A stretch of 64,000 bases of DNA from Nymphaea colorata (GCF_008831285.2 NC_045138.2:7221205-7285204); one strand, 5' to 3'; shown: positions 21,756 through 34,095, counted from the stretch's first letter. The notes: generated by a model not told the origin, from the letters alone. Translations and numbers: made by a program.

Positions 21756-22240
21756 TTAATTAGAGGAGACCACATGGCTGCAGTGGAATATATCTCAATA
21801 TTTTTTCTTTGTAGGTTCATCCGGTTGTTGTTGTTTGTGATCATGTTATGTTATTCTTTAATATTATTTATACGAATAAAATAATTAATTATTTGGAGAT
21901 TTTAAGTTATTATTGATCATCGGCTATAAATTGAACCCTTGATTGATTGTAGGGGTGGAGCCAAAATTTTTTATTCACATGTACATAATATAGCACACTC
22001 AAATACATGTACATCGATTACCTACACATTAAGTTTGATGTAAAGTGTGAGAAACTGAGAAATATTGACTAAAAATGTAAGTACAACCGATGGTTCTTAG
22101 CGCTTGCTGTGAACTATATATCCAAGGGATAGATGTCATGCTGCGTCAAATACAATCCATATTTAAACCAGATATATGGGCAGTGTATATTCGAATCTTT
22201 TAAATGTGCAAAAACTTTGTTGTTGACGAATTTTGTTAGT
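21756..22240 (+). repeat. 3' flank of gene C and dirigent-downstream block, copy 3 (first part)
   Basis: After the stop, AATAAAATAATTAATTATT (about 21875) resembles the sequence after gene B (16630) and may include poly(A) signals. 21960-22075 matches the downstream blocks (CACATTAAGTTTGATGTAAAG...GAGAAACTGAGAA). The block is then split by the element at 22244-23811 and resumes at 23815. Confidence 0.6.
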
Positions 22241-22243
22241 TCA

Positions 22244-23811
22244 GGCCCCGTTTGATTGCCTGGACAAAATGAGAGGAGGGGTTGAAAAATGTACGGGCAG
22301 GTGAAATTTCACCCGCCCGACTAAAAACACATCAAACATGGTGAAAGTTCACCCGTTTCCCGTATAAGGGAGAGGGTGAAATTTCACCCGCTCGTTGTTT
22401 CCGAACGCTCCTCCTCCCTCCTGCCTTCTCACCGTCGTGCACCAGATGCCTCTCCTCTCTCGGTCTCTCTTTCCTCTCCTCTCTTGCTCTCTCCTTCCCC
22501 TCCACTCTCAAAGCCTCTCTTCTCTTGCTCTCTCCTTCCCCTCCTCTCTCGCTGCCTCTTTCCCTTTTGTCGCTTCTGTCCCACTCCCTTTCTCCTCTGC
22601 TCGTTCTATCTCCATTTCCTGCACCCAAATCTTTCGTACCAACTCTATCGTCATCTCCCGACCACCGGATTTCCCCTCTTCCATTTCCCCTTGCTCCCTC
22701 TCTTCCCCTCCATTCTCCTTTTCAGTTTTTCGGTTCATCTGGTCTAGGGATTATGAATCACAACATTTGGATGGAGATGTTGAAGAAAAAGAGTGGGACA
22801 AGAAGATTGGATAAACAAACAACATCTACAGGTAACATCGGACACTGTTATAAACGATACTGCAACAAACATATGAAGCCAACAGCCATGAAGGAAGATG
22901 AGAGAGTTCAGAGGAGGAAACTTTGTGAGAATTGGGAAGCATAACAAGGGAATCAAGCAATGTAATCGGGCTGGTGACGATAGGGGGCTCGCCGTCCAGA
23001 ACCTTGCCTTGTTCAGCCGGGCCGCATTGAATCTGCTCTTCGCGGCTCTCCTCTCCGCTATGCTCCCCGCTACAGGCACCTTCCACTCAGAAAATCCACC
23101 GCCAACGACCGCTTCATAAATACCACTTAGGCCACCTTTCTCTTCACGGCCACCACTCTCCTCTCCGCCAACCGCCACCTCTTCCGCAGCCTGCCTGATG
23201 AGAAACGCAGTGAATTTGGATTTGTTCCTGAGGAACACGCTAATCAGCATTTACAAGCAACAAATGTGGTGGTCTCGAAGACATCTTCAACGTGTTTGGC
23301 AGAATGCCTGAACAAAGTAAAAGGCAGAATGCCTGAACGAAGTAACAAGCTGTTCAGTTACCAACGGCTTTAGTTTCACATGCCATTAGTTTATTTGAAG
23401 AAGAGACTTGAAAATGAAGAGTTGTAAGTTCTTTTTTAGATAACAAGGAATTTCTTGTCTCTCTCTTTTATGAGCCATCATTAAATTTCACCACGTCAAA
23501 TCCAGTAATGTTTATATCAGACCTGGCCTGCTTCTCTAATTACCATGTCAAATTTGGAGAGGAGAAGACAAAAAAAAAAAAAACAACATTTACCATGTTA
23601 AATTTTTTTGTGTATCAAACAAGGTTAAATTTACCACGTTAAATTCTTCCTGTACATCAAACATAGTTAAATTTACCACGTTAAATTCTTCAGGTGCATC
23701 AGACAAGGCCTCAGATTGGAAGATGGAGAAATTTTATCCTGTAAAGTTTTCTAGAAAAATTTACCATGGTAAATTTACCACGTTAAATTTCACCCGACAA
23801 TCAAACGGCCC
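22244..23811 (+). mobile_element. Tourist/Harbinger-like non-autonomous element
   Basis: Terminal inverted repeats GGCCCCGTTTGATTG (left) and its near complement ending CAATCAAACGGCC (right) are flanked by the trinucleotide TCA on both sides (22241-22243, 23812-23814). That is the target size of PIF/Harbinger elements. No transposase is visible. It contains a pyrimidine-rich stretch (22395-22740) and repeated AAATTTACCACGTTAAATTC units (about 23585-23790). A GC-richer segment (22960-23190) of unknown origin could be captured coding DNA. ORFs across it are not conserved-looking. Confidence 0.7.
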
Positions 23812-23814
23812 TCA

Positions 23815-24984
23815 AGGAAAGAAAAGCTTAGAAGTGCAATATTATATTATTATAAAACTTGTAATAAGATAAAATCATAAATCATTATATTGTTGGCTTT
23901 GCCTTTCTATCTTGAGACGATGTCTAGTTCCATATTTTACCTCAAATCTCGTGTGATATTATGTTAAATGGCAACTTGTGTTGGCAAAACAGTTTTTTTT
24001 TTTCATTTTTTATTTTTTTGTTTGTTGCAAATCTACTTATTTTGTGATGTTTATTAGTTTCTCATTTATTTTATTTTTCCTCTTTTTTTAGTTTTTTAAA
24101 ATTTTTAAAATTTTATGGTATTTCTTCTGTTTTTTTTTCAAACTCACCATATTTTACCTCGGAAAAACCTTGTCGTGTAAAACTACGAGATGTTATTTAT
24201 GACTATGGTCATCATAACGAGTTCGAGAATAAATAAAGATGAAAAAAATTGTTGATGATATCGTAGCACAAAATTGCAAGTTATTATGAAACTAGTAACA
24301 TTTATGAAACTAGTAACATGAAAAACGTCGCTAAGATCATGCTACTAATAATTTTAATGGAGAAATAAGCATGAGTCAGTGAGTATGGTAGAGGAGAAAA
24401 TAGCTTAGGAGAAGTGTAGAAAAAAAAAATACTTTCTTTAGCCCAAGATGCTTCCCCATGGTCAAATTATGATTAGACAAAGTAAAATGACTTAGTTGCT
24501 GAAAAAACATGATTTTGTAAGTATATCAAATTTTAGGTGCAACTTTGGTGAAAGAAATGAGTCGTCTGCGGTTGGAGATGATCAGATGTTATTGTTAGGG
24601 AATGCCCACAGAAGAGGAAAAGGTAACACGAGGAAGCGCTTTTTACAGGGCGACAAACGTATTGGTTTTTAACACTTTTAATGGAAAATTCTTATTTAGT
24701 CCACTTGTTTTTCAAAAAATTCACATTGCCTCTTTTCATGGATCAGTCCCCACGACGGGGACGACTCAAACTTTGGTCACACTTGCAGCCTTTTTTGTTC
24801 TTGTATTGATGATGCTATTTGACATCAATAATAAATTGTCATTATCTAATAAAACTGCTTAAAAATTGAGTCAAATTTATTGAACAATTGCAATATAGTG
24901 TTTTATGAATCTACCTAAGGCGTCAAATTCATTGAATAATTGTAACATAATGGTTTATGAATCTACCTTGGCTAGGTAGAATTA
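23815..24984. other. Rest of dirigent-downstream block, then AT-rich spacer
   Basis: 23815-23980 matches 2471-2640 (AAAGC(G/T)TAGAAGT, TAGTTCCATATTTTACCTCAAA). Beyond that nothing is recognised. The 86-codon ORF at 24602-24862 has a hydrophobic C-terminal segment but no known motif. Confidence 0.5.
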
Positions 24985-25275
24985 CTAGACATTTCCTAAT
25001 TGTTTCGGAGCAATTAGAAAAAGATTATTTGACCAGAAATAATTCAGTTTAGGTGGATGATATCTATCCAAAAGTTTTCGCAAATCAATCACGTATGGTT
25101 GAATCATCAAAGATTTGATCTTTTCTAATTTTGTCTCTAACTCACTAGGGACTCGAGATATAAAGAGAAAATGCATACAAAAGAGATATCCAACAACAAG
25201 TGGAAGGAAAAAGATTGAATAGAGGAACTCCCGAGCAAAAGCAATGCCTCCTTGCATAACATGGATTCGAAACAT
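24985..25275 (-). pseudogene. ycf2: Plastid ycf2-derived fragment (NUPT)
   Basis: A 96-codon open frame on - contains wording of plastid Ycf2, the large essential plastid AAA-related protein: [53 protein letters not shown] and [14 protein letters not shown]. Only a fragment just upstream of the ATPase region is present, and flanking DNA does not extend the match clearly. Many substitutions against the slowly evolving plastid gene, with an open frame, point to an old nuclear insertion of plastid DNA. It has no start context or promoter and is not expected to be functional. Recognition is from memory of Ycf2 wording. Confidence 0.7.
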
Positions 25276-25686
25276 TCCTGATCTGTATGTGAATGAGTTG
25301 AATTACATATCTCTTAGTCTATTAGTGAACCATCTTATGAGGGATTGTGAAAGACACTATAAATATTCTTGTAAATGCTTCAACTTATATTCCTCAAAGT
25401 GGATCCCACTCTAATAGCTCTCAATAAATCAAATACATGCATTAAGATAGGAAAACTTCTTATTCTACAACTGCGAAAGTACTTTTTCATTATAATTACT
25501 GGACAATAACAATATGTTATGGCCAGACAAATTTAACGTTAAAAAAGCTAAGCACCAATGAAGTGCCTACCTAACTTTTCAGGTACATATGTAGCAAATT
25601 CATCCCCCATGGTGGTTTGGTTTGAGTAGGTAGGTCCATGTTAGAAAGGCGATTAGTTCACCTACCGCGTCGACCACAAACAAAAG

Positions 25687-26266
25687 TGGTCGCTTTTGGT
25701 TCGAATATCCTCATTTATAACACCACTTTTGTATTATTTATCAATCTGTCGTTTGTACCTAGAAAAGTATAATCTATAAACATTTTACTGGTATAAATAA
25801 TATGCCATGACACTTGAAAATCAAGTCTGACCTATTGGATTTCTAAAACTCATCTTACATGTCAAACTTAATTATAAATTTGGTATCAATTTTAATTTTT
25901 ATAAACATGGATAACCTCACGTGCACCGTTAATTTTTGAGAATAAGTAAGCTTGAAATAACTTTTGCAAAATTTACCTGTCCCAACTTGGTGTTCATGTG
26001 AGTGCGTGCACAGAAATGATTTACATGAAAGAGGAATTACAACCCAATTCATTTTTTACCCAATCAATGTCAGCCGTTATTTTTGTGGTTGGGTAGTTAT
26101 TTTTTATTTTGTGGCACTGAAAAGTATAGTAAAAATTGCATTTCATCGTTAGAAACCATAGCCAAATAATTATGCATCACCAATTTACCTTTTGCCATAA
26201 TTGTTTATCGACACAAAATAAAATAATAACTACCCCGTGACAAAGGTAACCAACTAACTTCAGCTG

Positions 26267-26303
<37 letters not shown>

Positions 26304-26615
26304 AAGAGATCCGACCGCTGGCTAAATAGCCTAAATGTTCAAAACCTATCATTAAATCGTTTCTTACTAAAAGTAACATAAGTTGGTGCGGTACAATAAA
26401 TAATCGCAGTTGCTTTTTATGGCTGAAGACTATATATATATATATATAAGAGGGAGAGAGAGAGAAATCAGACCACCGGCTAAATATTTAAAATCTATCA
26501 TTAAATCATTTCTTACTAAAAGTAACATAAGTTGGTGCGGTACAATAAATCATTGCTATTGTTTTTATGGCTGAAGACTTTACAGCATATTGTAGTTATA
26601 TAACCATAGACAACG

Positions 26616-26651
<36 letters not shown>

Positions 26652-26780
26652 TGATAGAAAGAGAAACAAACTGAATTTCGTACCTAAACATCTTATAGCA
26701 ACTTTCGTACCTAAACCCAACTCCTGAATTTCGAAAGACTAACAACCGACAAAGTGATCGGCGTTTTTGGCCTGAATCAC
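25687..26780 (-). repeat. Dirigent D downstream block (copy of 30869-31785)
   Basis: Colinear with 30869-31785: TGGTCGCTTTTGG(T/A)TCGAAT, CATTTTACTGGTATAA, TCTCACGTGCACC, AAAGTAACATAAGTTGGTGCGGTACA, CGAAAGACTAACAACCGACAAAGTGATCGG. It includes (TA)n-(GA)n tracts at 26270-26308, 26437-26465 and 26618-26649. Lies 3' of dirigent D. A tRNA-like B-box (GGTTCGAATATCC, 25699-25711) stands alone. Confidence 0.8.
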
Positions 26781-26789
26781 GGAGATGTC

Positions 26790-27362
26790 CTAATAATGGA
26801 TGACATAGACATTGTACTCCACATTGGCGTCTCCGGTGTTGGCATCATACTGGTGAGTCCTCGCAACGGCGTAGCCACGGGCCAACCGGAATAGGCCGCT
26901 GCCACCCACCACAGGCATCTCCCTCACCGCATGCATCGGCGCATTCCTCCCCAGAATGCTCAGAGTGCTGCCGTTGTACTTCCCCTCCAGGAAAACATAG
27001 GTGCATGCCATCAGCAGCGTCGTTTCCTGCTGCCCGTCCAGCGCATAGAACCCTTGTGCTCTTCCGATCAGCTTGGACGACAGCTCCGGGCCCTCCGTCA
27101 GTGGATCGTCGATCATGGCAACGTTGCCGAAGCCAGCCGCAGAGGAGATGTTCGCTGGCCGGACAATGTTTACGGCCGTCGGATTTCGTCCGCTGACGAT
27201 GTCGTGGAAGTAGAAGTGAAGATGGGACGTCTTCTCCCTCAGCGGCCTCCTGCTTCCGGCCAGCTGCCTCTGAACTGGTCTGGCGCTTGCAGTTAAAAAA
27301 GCGAGGAAGAAGAAGCAAAGGACGAAGATGGGTGTGGTGGATTTTGGAAGATGGGAAGCCAT
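26790..27362 (-). CDS. Dirigent protein D (intact)
   Basis: A 190-residue single-exon dirigent protein on -, convergent with gene C. Residues 1 to about 28 are a signal peptide (hydrophobic core FVLCFFFLAFLTASA). Domain wording is complete: SHLHFYFHDIVSGRNPTAV (46-64), MIDDPLTEGPELSSKLIGRAQG, YVFLEGKYNGSTLSILGRN (122-140), VVGGSGLFRLARGYAVART and VEYNVYVIHY. Possible N-glycosylation sites are N71 and N130. One mature Cys (C120), in place of the C-gene Ala, cannot form an intramolecular disulfide. It differs clearly from C across the molecule, so it is a separate paralogue, closer in flanks to E. The expected role is stereoselective phenoxy-radical coupling in the apoplast; product unknown. 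A TATA-type box lies about 65 bp upstream. Antisense ORFs here are shadows. Confidence 0.95.
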   Translation of the reverse strand: MASHLPKSTTPIFVLCFFFLAFLTASARPVQRQLAGSRRPLREKTSHLHFYFHDIVSGRNPTAVNIVRPANISSAAGFGNVAMIDDPLTEGPELSSKLIGRAQGFYALDGQQETTLLMACTYVFLEGKYNGSTLSILGRNAPMHAVREMPVVGGSGLFRLARGYAVARTHQYDANTGDANVEYNVYVIHY

Positions 27363-27426
27363 TTTCTTGAGTCTGGCAATGACAGAAGTATAGAGAAGAA
27401 GATTGGAGTGGTTGATTCAAAATTGT

Positions 27427-27437
27427 CTATATATAAA
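27427..27437 (-). promoter_or_regulatory. TATA box of dirigent gene D
   Basis: On the minus strand TTTTATATATAG lies about 65-75 bp before the ATG at 27362, the same spacing as in the other dirigent genes. Confidence 0.65.
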
Positions 27438-27439
27438 AC

Positions 27440-29700
27440 AAAAAAGAGAGATAGAGACTGGCCAACTGTTTGGCAATAAACCATTTATTTATGATTTTTT
27501 AGTTGACGACGACAACTTTGTTCAATAATCATGTCAAGTTGAACGACGCTAGCATTTATATTTCGTATTTAATCTACTTTGCAGGAAAGAGAGGCAAAAG
27601 AAGCACAATAATTAGCTTGCAGTAATTAATTTTAACGAATCCAATTGGCCAAAAATGGCCCTTGAGGTTCAGCAGAACTCTACGTGAATTGATTTAAAAC
27701 TTAGAAAGTTTTTTTTTTTTAGTGTTTATTTAGGGAAAACCACTTTGAAGGTAAAACCTACAAGGCTATACCCTTATACTGTAACGTTTTAAAGGTTAGG
27801 TAGACTTACTGTAGGTTCTCTTATTCGAATGTTTCATTTGTGATTGTATGTAGCCTAGAGGAACAGTATGCTGGAACATGACGTGAGCCATTTATTCGAA
27901 CCTCGAACTCCTTTTACGTAAACCTCAAAATATAGAAAGTTATTTTTTTACAAGAATAGATGAAAATTATAATGAATTAATTAAAACAGAAAAAAATTAT
28001 AATATAAAAAGATATTTATAAATTGGTTTGTGGTGCACCTGACTCTACCACGAGCTGTGCCTACCAATTGGATTTGAATAAACTGATTCATGTTAATTCT
28101 AAAAAACAAAATGTTCAAATAGTCTCCTGCTTTCATGTCCAAGTAAAATAGTGCAAAAAAGTAATTACAAAAGCTACTTATTAAGAGATGGCCAATAAAT
28201 TTTAATGCATTAGGAGGGGTTGAGATCATTGTATTTACAAAATTTTAAAAATTATAACAAATGATTTTTAGTTTTTCCAAAATCAAGGAGGGGTGGACCA
28301 CATGGCGCCTGCCAGCCTCCACTTGGCTCCATCCCATTTCCCCACAAAGTGATTCTCTCTCTTTCGCTCAGATGCACATACAAGACATCAGTATTAACAA
28401 ACTTTACTTTGTAAACAAGCTTCCTTGACATCTACACACATAATTGTATTAACTTTCCTTTGTCAACAAGCTTTTGATACATGTGACTAGAAATAATGAC
28501 TTCCCAATTGTAAAGGAAGTGGGGAAAAGAAACGAAAAGAAACGTTCCGGCATTTTTCCTTTTCAGAATGAGTAAGAGTTGAACCCTCCTGCCCAAGTAA
28601 GACCTGAAGTTGGTAGGCCTCCTCTATCTCAAGCAGGTTATATACGCTCTCTTTGTATATAAAATTTTATGTGTCATTTTAATAATGACAAAAAAAAATA
28701 CCATGATTAATAAAAGACTTTTTGTAAAAACAAAAAATAAAACCACAAAAAAAATTGGGGGATTTGATAAAGGTAAAATTTGTCAGTCCATATATGCATA
28801 TCGTTATGACCATTATACCCCTCTAATTGTCCTGCTTATACCATTATCTTATTACATCATAAACATTATATTTTATTATCTCATAAACATCATCTCATAC
28901 TTACGTTTAACATTATCTCATATATTTGTCTCTTATTTTACTATCTCATAAATATTTTACTATCACATACCTATGTTTAGCATGGTCTCATACATCCGTC
29001 TGTTATCTCGTTATTTCGTAAATCGTTTGTTATCTCATAAATATTATTTCATACTTATGTTTAGCGTTACCTCATACATCTGTCTGTTCTCACATTATTT
29101 CATAAATATTTTGTTATTTTATACACATTATCTCATATTTATTTGTTATTTCATACTTATTTTTTCTCTCATGCACATGGATATGTGCAATGTTTGGATA
29201 TGAAAGTAAATAGTATATTGATAGTATAGTCTACATCAATGTGTACGCTCGTTATATATAGAGACGGATGTATAAAACTTTCTCTCTCGTCTTTCCCTTA
29301 GCCCTAAGGCTATGGAATGCTATGGTGTGTCCCAGAATATGTCCTCGCTGTATGCCAACTAATACAAAAGCATTGCCATAATATCAATTTGTAGTATGAA
29401 AACAAGGAGACCACTTTGATTCAATTTGAATCACTTTTTCCTTTTTCTCAAAAAACTTCTAAAAGTAATGTTTCTCAACTTCTTCACATTTTTTCATCAT
29501 TACTTTTAGATGGATTTCACTTTAAAGTTTGAAGCATATGTTAAATTATTAATTTTCATTTCTACCATTACCAAAACATCATTTTTACCATTGTATAACT
29601 TTTTTTGTTAATTTTTCATTTATTTTACTTTTTTGTAAAGCATATATTGTGCTCAATGGGCAAAAACATATTGTCCTTATTCAGGTATTTATTAAACAGA
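27440..29700 (-). repeat. Dirigent D upstream block
   Basis: 28077-29700 is colinear with 31790-33260 (CAAATAGTCTCCTGCTTTCA, AAGTAAGACCTGAAGTTGGTAGG, GATTCAATTTGAATCAC). Its 28600-29280 part also matches 40880-41560 upstream of gene E. Within it the phrase TTATCTCATAAACAT/TATCTCATACTTA recurs many times as a degenerate tandem repeat (28850-29160). No gene; ORFs over it are the repeat translated. Confidence 0.75.
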
Positions 29701-29829
29701 GCGTGCACTTCAAAAGTGCGTGACTGCTAAGAGGGATGGGCGTGTTGGAGCAAGCTTGAATATTAAATTCATTGGTTATATACAATCTGAAGGCTACCTG
29801 TCATAAAATATTGAAAAGGGCTTGTTGGT

Positions 29830-29846
29830 ATATATATAATAAATAA

Positions 29847-29877
<31 letters not shown>

Positions 29878-30560
29878 GGTGTCACGCACTTAGATTGTAA
29901 ATAGATAAGTAAGGTCATTAAACTCTGCTTGACTAACTTTTTGTTAAATGAGTTGAGCTCGAGTTGATATCTGAACTAGTCTTTTTAGTGGAGTCGAGTT
30001 TAAGTTGTCGAGCTGTTCGAACGCAGCTCGTCTAACTCGACTGGGCTTAAAAAAATTAAAAAACGGCTCATTCCTTTTTCTCCCTCGTCACCATTCCTTT
30101 TCTCTCTTCACCCTCACCCATCGCTTCTTTTTCCCGTTTCTTTTTCTCTTTCCTCACCTTTCCTCCTCCATCCTCCTATGGACTCTCCGAGCAGCACTGG
30201 TGATGGCAGCGGTGGTGATCGGCAATGAGAATCTCGACCGGCGGCGGCGGACGAGACCAACGCTTCTCTGCCGCCCTTCTTCCCTTTCTTATTTGTTTCT
30301 CTTGCTCCCTCTCTCTTACCCTTGCTCGAACAAGGGTTCCGATATCTCATAAACCCTCGTGGTCGACCCAGAACCCTTTCATGAGCAAGGGTACTCTTCT
30401 CAGAGCTCTCGCTCGAGCAAGGGTTCTCACTTATTTACTCAGAATCCTTCTTCACTCAAGCAGGTCTGTGTGTTCTCTGCTCGAGCTGTGCGAGGGCTCT
30501 GAGCAATGAGCATAGAACCCTCGCTTCGCTCTAATGCATCGGAACCTTCACTCTAATGAA
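29830..30560 (+). repeat. TA tract and GAGCTCGA/CT-rich dispersed repeat
   Basis: (TA)n at 29853-29877 is followed by TCGAGTTTAAGTTGTCGAGCTG-type sequence (29945-30045), a C/T-rich stretch (30065-30175) and repeated GAGCAAGGGT/ACCCTTGCTC words (30318-30425). The organisation resembles the other pyrimidine-rich repeats here, but I could not define ends. ORFs at 30005-30509 are composition artefacts. Confidence 0.45.
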
Positions 30561-30868
30561 TAATTGAAATTGATACAGCCATTATTGGAGGATATGATAA
30601 TAAAATATACAATTAGAATGTTAGTTCAAGAGCATCGGCTCGAAACACTATACCATTTAAAGATATGAAAGCTTCATCAACGGTTCAAACTAGTTTGCAT
30701 ATTATTTGCTTCAGAAATGAATCGCAACTATGGTAGTATTGTTTGGTTTACGCAAGATTAAAATATATATGGCTATAAAATTTCATCTAACAACCTAATT
30801 AATTGGTATTATACAATTACCAATTAAAACATTTAACTAGCTGCACATGAGTCTGCGTCGAGTACCCA

Positions 30869-31586
30869 AGCTGGTCGCTTTTGGATCGAATCTCTTAACT
30901 TATAACACCACTTTTGCAATATTTATCAATCTATCCTTTATATCTAAAAAACCATAAATCTATAAACATTTTACTGGTATAAGTAATATGCTATGACACT
31001 TTAAAATCTAGTCTGACCTTTTCGATTTCTAAAACTCATCTTACATGTCAAAATTAATTATAAATTTGGTTTCAACTTTAATTTTTATAAACATAGATAA
31101 TCTCACGTGCACCATTAATTTTTCAGAAAAAGTAAGCTTGATTTTTTTTTTTGGCAAAATTTAACTCACCCAACTTAATGTGCATGTGAGTGCCGCAGAG
31201 ATTATTTACATCAAAGGGGAATTACAGCCTAATACTTTTTTGACACAATCATGTCAGCCGGTTATTTTTGTGGATTTCATTGTTAGAAACCATAGCCAAA
31301 GCATCGCAAATTTACCTTTTGTCATAATTGTTTAACGACACGAAATAAAATAATAAATATCCGATAACAAAAGTAACCAACTGACTTCCACTTATATATA
31401 TATATATATATAAAAGAGAGAGAGAAAGAAATCAGACCACTGGCTAAATGTTTAAAATCTATCATTAAATTATTTCTTACTAAAAGTAACGTAAGTTGGT
31501 GCGGTACATAAATCATCTTTATTGCTTTTATGGCTGAAGACTTCACAGCAGTGAGCAGTTGTAATTATATAACCATAAGACAACAA

Positions 31587-31678
<92 letters not shown>

Positions 31679-33157
31679 GAGAAACGTATATAACAAAAAG
31701 GCCAAACATCTTATGGCAACTTTCTTACCTAACCCAACTACTGAATTTCGAAAGACTAACAACCGACAAAGTGATCGGTGTTTGAATCAGCCGATTCAGG
31801 TTTATTCACAAAAACAAATTTTTGAAATAGTCTCCTGCTTTCATGTCCAAGTAAAATAGTGCAAAAATATAATTACAAAAGTTATCTATTAAGAGCAGGC
31901 CAATAAATTAGGAAGGGTTGAGATTCGTTGTGTTTACAAAATTTTAAAAATTATAACAAATGATTTTTATTTTTTACAAAATCAAGGAGGGGTGGAGCGC
32001 GTGGCCCCTGCCAGCCTCGCCTTGGCTGCTCTCTCTTTCTCTCTCTCATGCACATACAACACGTCAGTATTAACAAACTTTACTTTGTAAACAAGCTTCC
32101 TTGACATGTGGAAAGGTCATGACACACGACGCACATAATTGTATTAATTTTCCTTTGTAATAAGCTTTTCTTAGGTGTGAAATGAAATAATGACTTCCCA
32201 ATTCTGAAAGTAGTGGGAAAAAGGGACTTCCTAGCATTTTTTTTTCGTTTTTTAGGCTGAGTAAGAGTTGAATCTTACTGCCCAAGTATGACCTGAAGTT
32301 GGTAGGCCTTTTCTTTCTCAAGTTAGTTATATACGCCGCACCCACATATGAAATTTCATATGTCATTTTAATAATGACAAAAAATAGCCATGAATAATGA
32401 AAAAAAAAACTTTTTGTAGGGATAAAAATATAAATTGCAAAAAAAAATTTGGAGATTCGATAAAGATAAAATTTTTCAGTCCTTATATGCATATCGGTAT
32501 GACCAATATACCCTTCTAAGTAGTAAAAAAGTATTTTACTTTTTTTGTCTCGCTCATAACGTTATCTCATTATCTTATAAACATATCTCATATTTATGTT
32601 TATCGCTATCTCATACATCTATTTGTTGTCTTATAAACATTATCTCATACTTAAATTTAACCTTACCTCATACATCTATCTATTATCACATTATCTCATA
32701 AATAATTTGTTATTTCATCCCTATCTGTTATGTCGCACATGCATATATGTAATATTTGAGCATGAAAGTAAGTATGCATATTGATAATATGGTTCACATC
32801 GGATGTTCGCTCATTATATACATGGACCGGTGTAGAGAACTTGCTCTCTCCTCTTTCCCCTACCCCTAAGTCTAAGGGCTGCAATGGTGTCTTTGGAATA
32901 TGTAGGATGTCTCCCCTCTAAGTCAACTAATATAAATGCATTGTTCCTAAAATCAATTGTTAGTATGAAAAGAAGGAGACCACTTTGATTCAATTTGAAT
33001 CACTTTTTCCTTTTTCTCAAAAACTTCTAAGGGAATGTTTCTCAACTTCTTTTTCACATTTTTTCATCATTCTCAAATGATTTTCGTTTTAAAGTTTAAA
33101 GCGTCTGTTAAATTATTTATTTACATTTCTACCATTACGAAAACATCATTTTATCAT

Positions 33158-33189
<32 letters not shown>

Positions 33190-33260
33190 TTTATATTATG
33201 TATTTTCTTATTAGTTATTCATTTATTTTATTTTTTTCTAATTTTTAATTTTTTGAAAAT
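30869..33260 (-). repeat. Dirigent unit lacking its gene
   Basis: 30869-31785 repeats the block 3' of dirigent D and 31790-33260 repeats the block 5' of D. They are joined at about 31785-31792, where D carries roughly 1.3 kb with the promoter and whole gene (about 26785-28078). It contains an 82-bp (TA)n run (31592-31674). This is a duplicated unit from which the dirigent gene has been deleted. Confidence 0.75.
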
Positions 33261-34095
33261 GCCTAATTATTCATGATATTTTTCGGAGATTTTCAGCTTT
33301 GCTAAAAATACCCGCAAACAATCTTACAAACTTGAAACCCGTTAATATTTTGATTATGCTTTTATTGGACAAAACTAAGGATCCTGCATCTCCGGTTGTG
33401 GCTAAAAAGGCATCTACTAAATTATTTGATAAACAAAATGTTGATGAAGAAACATTTAAAAGTATATCCTTACATAATCGTCTTTTAATAAATTTCATTA
33501 TGAGCTGTTAAACGATTACTAATCCAAGTTGACGAGAGTACTTATACATATGTTTCTTAATTGAATGGAAAAATTACAAAGAGCCGATGCCGAACAAACA
33601 GGTGAATTAACCATTAATGGCCGCGCCATACCGTTGAGAGATATCAGATATAAGTGCCAAACTTTTCTAACTGCTTCATAAATAGCTGCAGTAAACAAAT
33701 AGCAAATTAACTTGTCCCTTTAAATTAAAATTATTTTCACAAAACAAAGAAAAAAATCAACAGAAGGAAAAAATCACTGCTGCCTCTTGCGATGCAGCGA
33801 GTGTCAAAATGCCGCTGCCTGGACCCTTGCCAGGCAGCGACGGAGAGGGTCAACAGCACCCATGTGGCGTTGTTGAACAGTGAGGGTTAGGGTGAGCAAC
33901 ATGTAAATGACTTGAGCTCGAGCTTGAACTCAGATTATTGAGTCGAACTCGCCTCATAAAGCTCCATTCAGTAGCGGAGCTACCTTGAGGATAACATGGA
34001 CAACCATATTAAAGTTTTATTATCAATAGATCACTCAATGCATTTCATTGGGTGGATGTGATTAAACACATTTCTCAATGCATGTGTGGGAGGCT
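33261..34095. other. Spacer without recognised gene
   Basis: 33271-33511 is open on both strands (70-75 codons) but matches nothing I know. 33900-33975 carries the GAGCTCGAGCTTGA-type dispersed repeat. Nothing else is supported. Confidence 0.45.

Noticed and set aside
24602-24862. 86-codon ORF with a hydrophobic tail
   Set aside because: No known motif, promoter or homologue in the window; AT-rich surroundings.
25687-25720. tRNA-like B-box GGTTCGAATATCC
   Set aside because: No A-box at the right distance and no cloverleaf could be drawn. It recurs as GGATCGAATCTC in the duplicated block, so it is kept only as a note.
28850-29160. Regularly recurring TTATCTCATA phrase considered as a CRISPR-like array
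   Set aside because: Repeats are degenerate, of irregular spacing, without unique spacers, in plant nuclear DNA.
33271-33511. Both-strand ORFs of 70-75 codons
   Set aside because: No recognisable motif on either strand; could be a captured fragment but nothing supports it.
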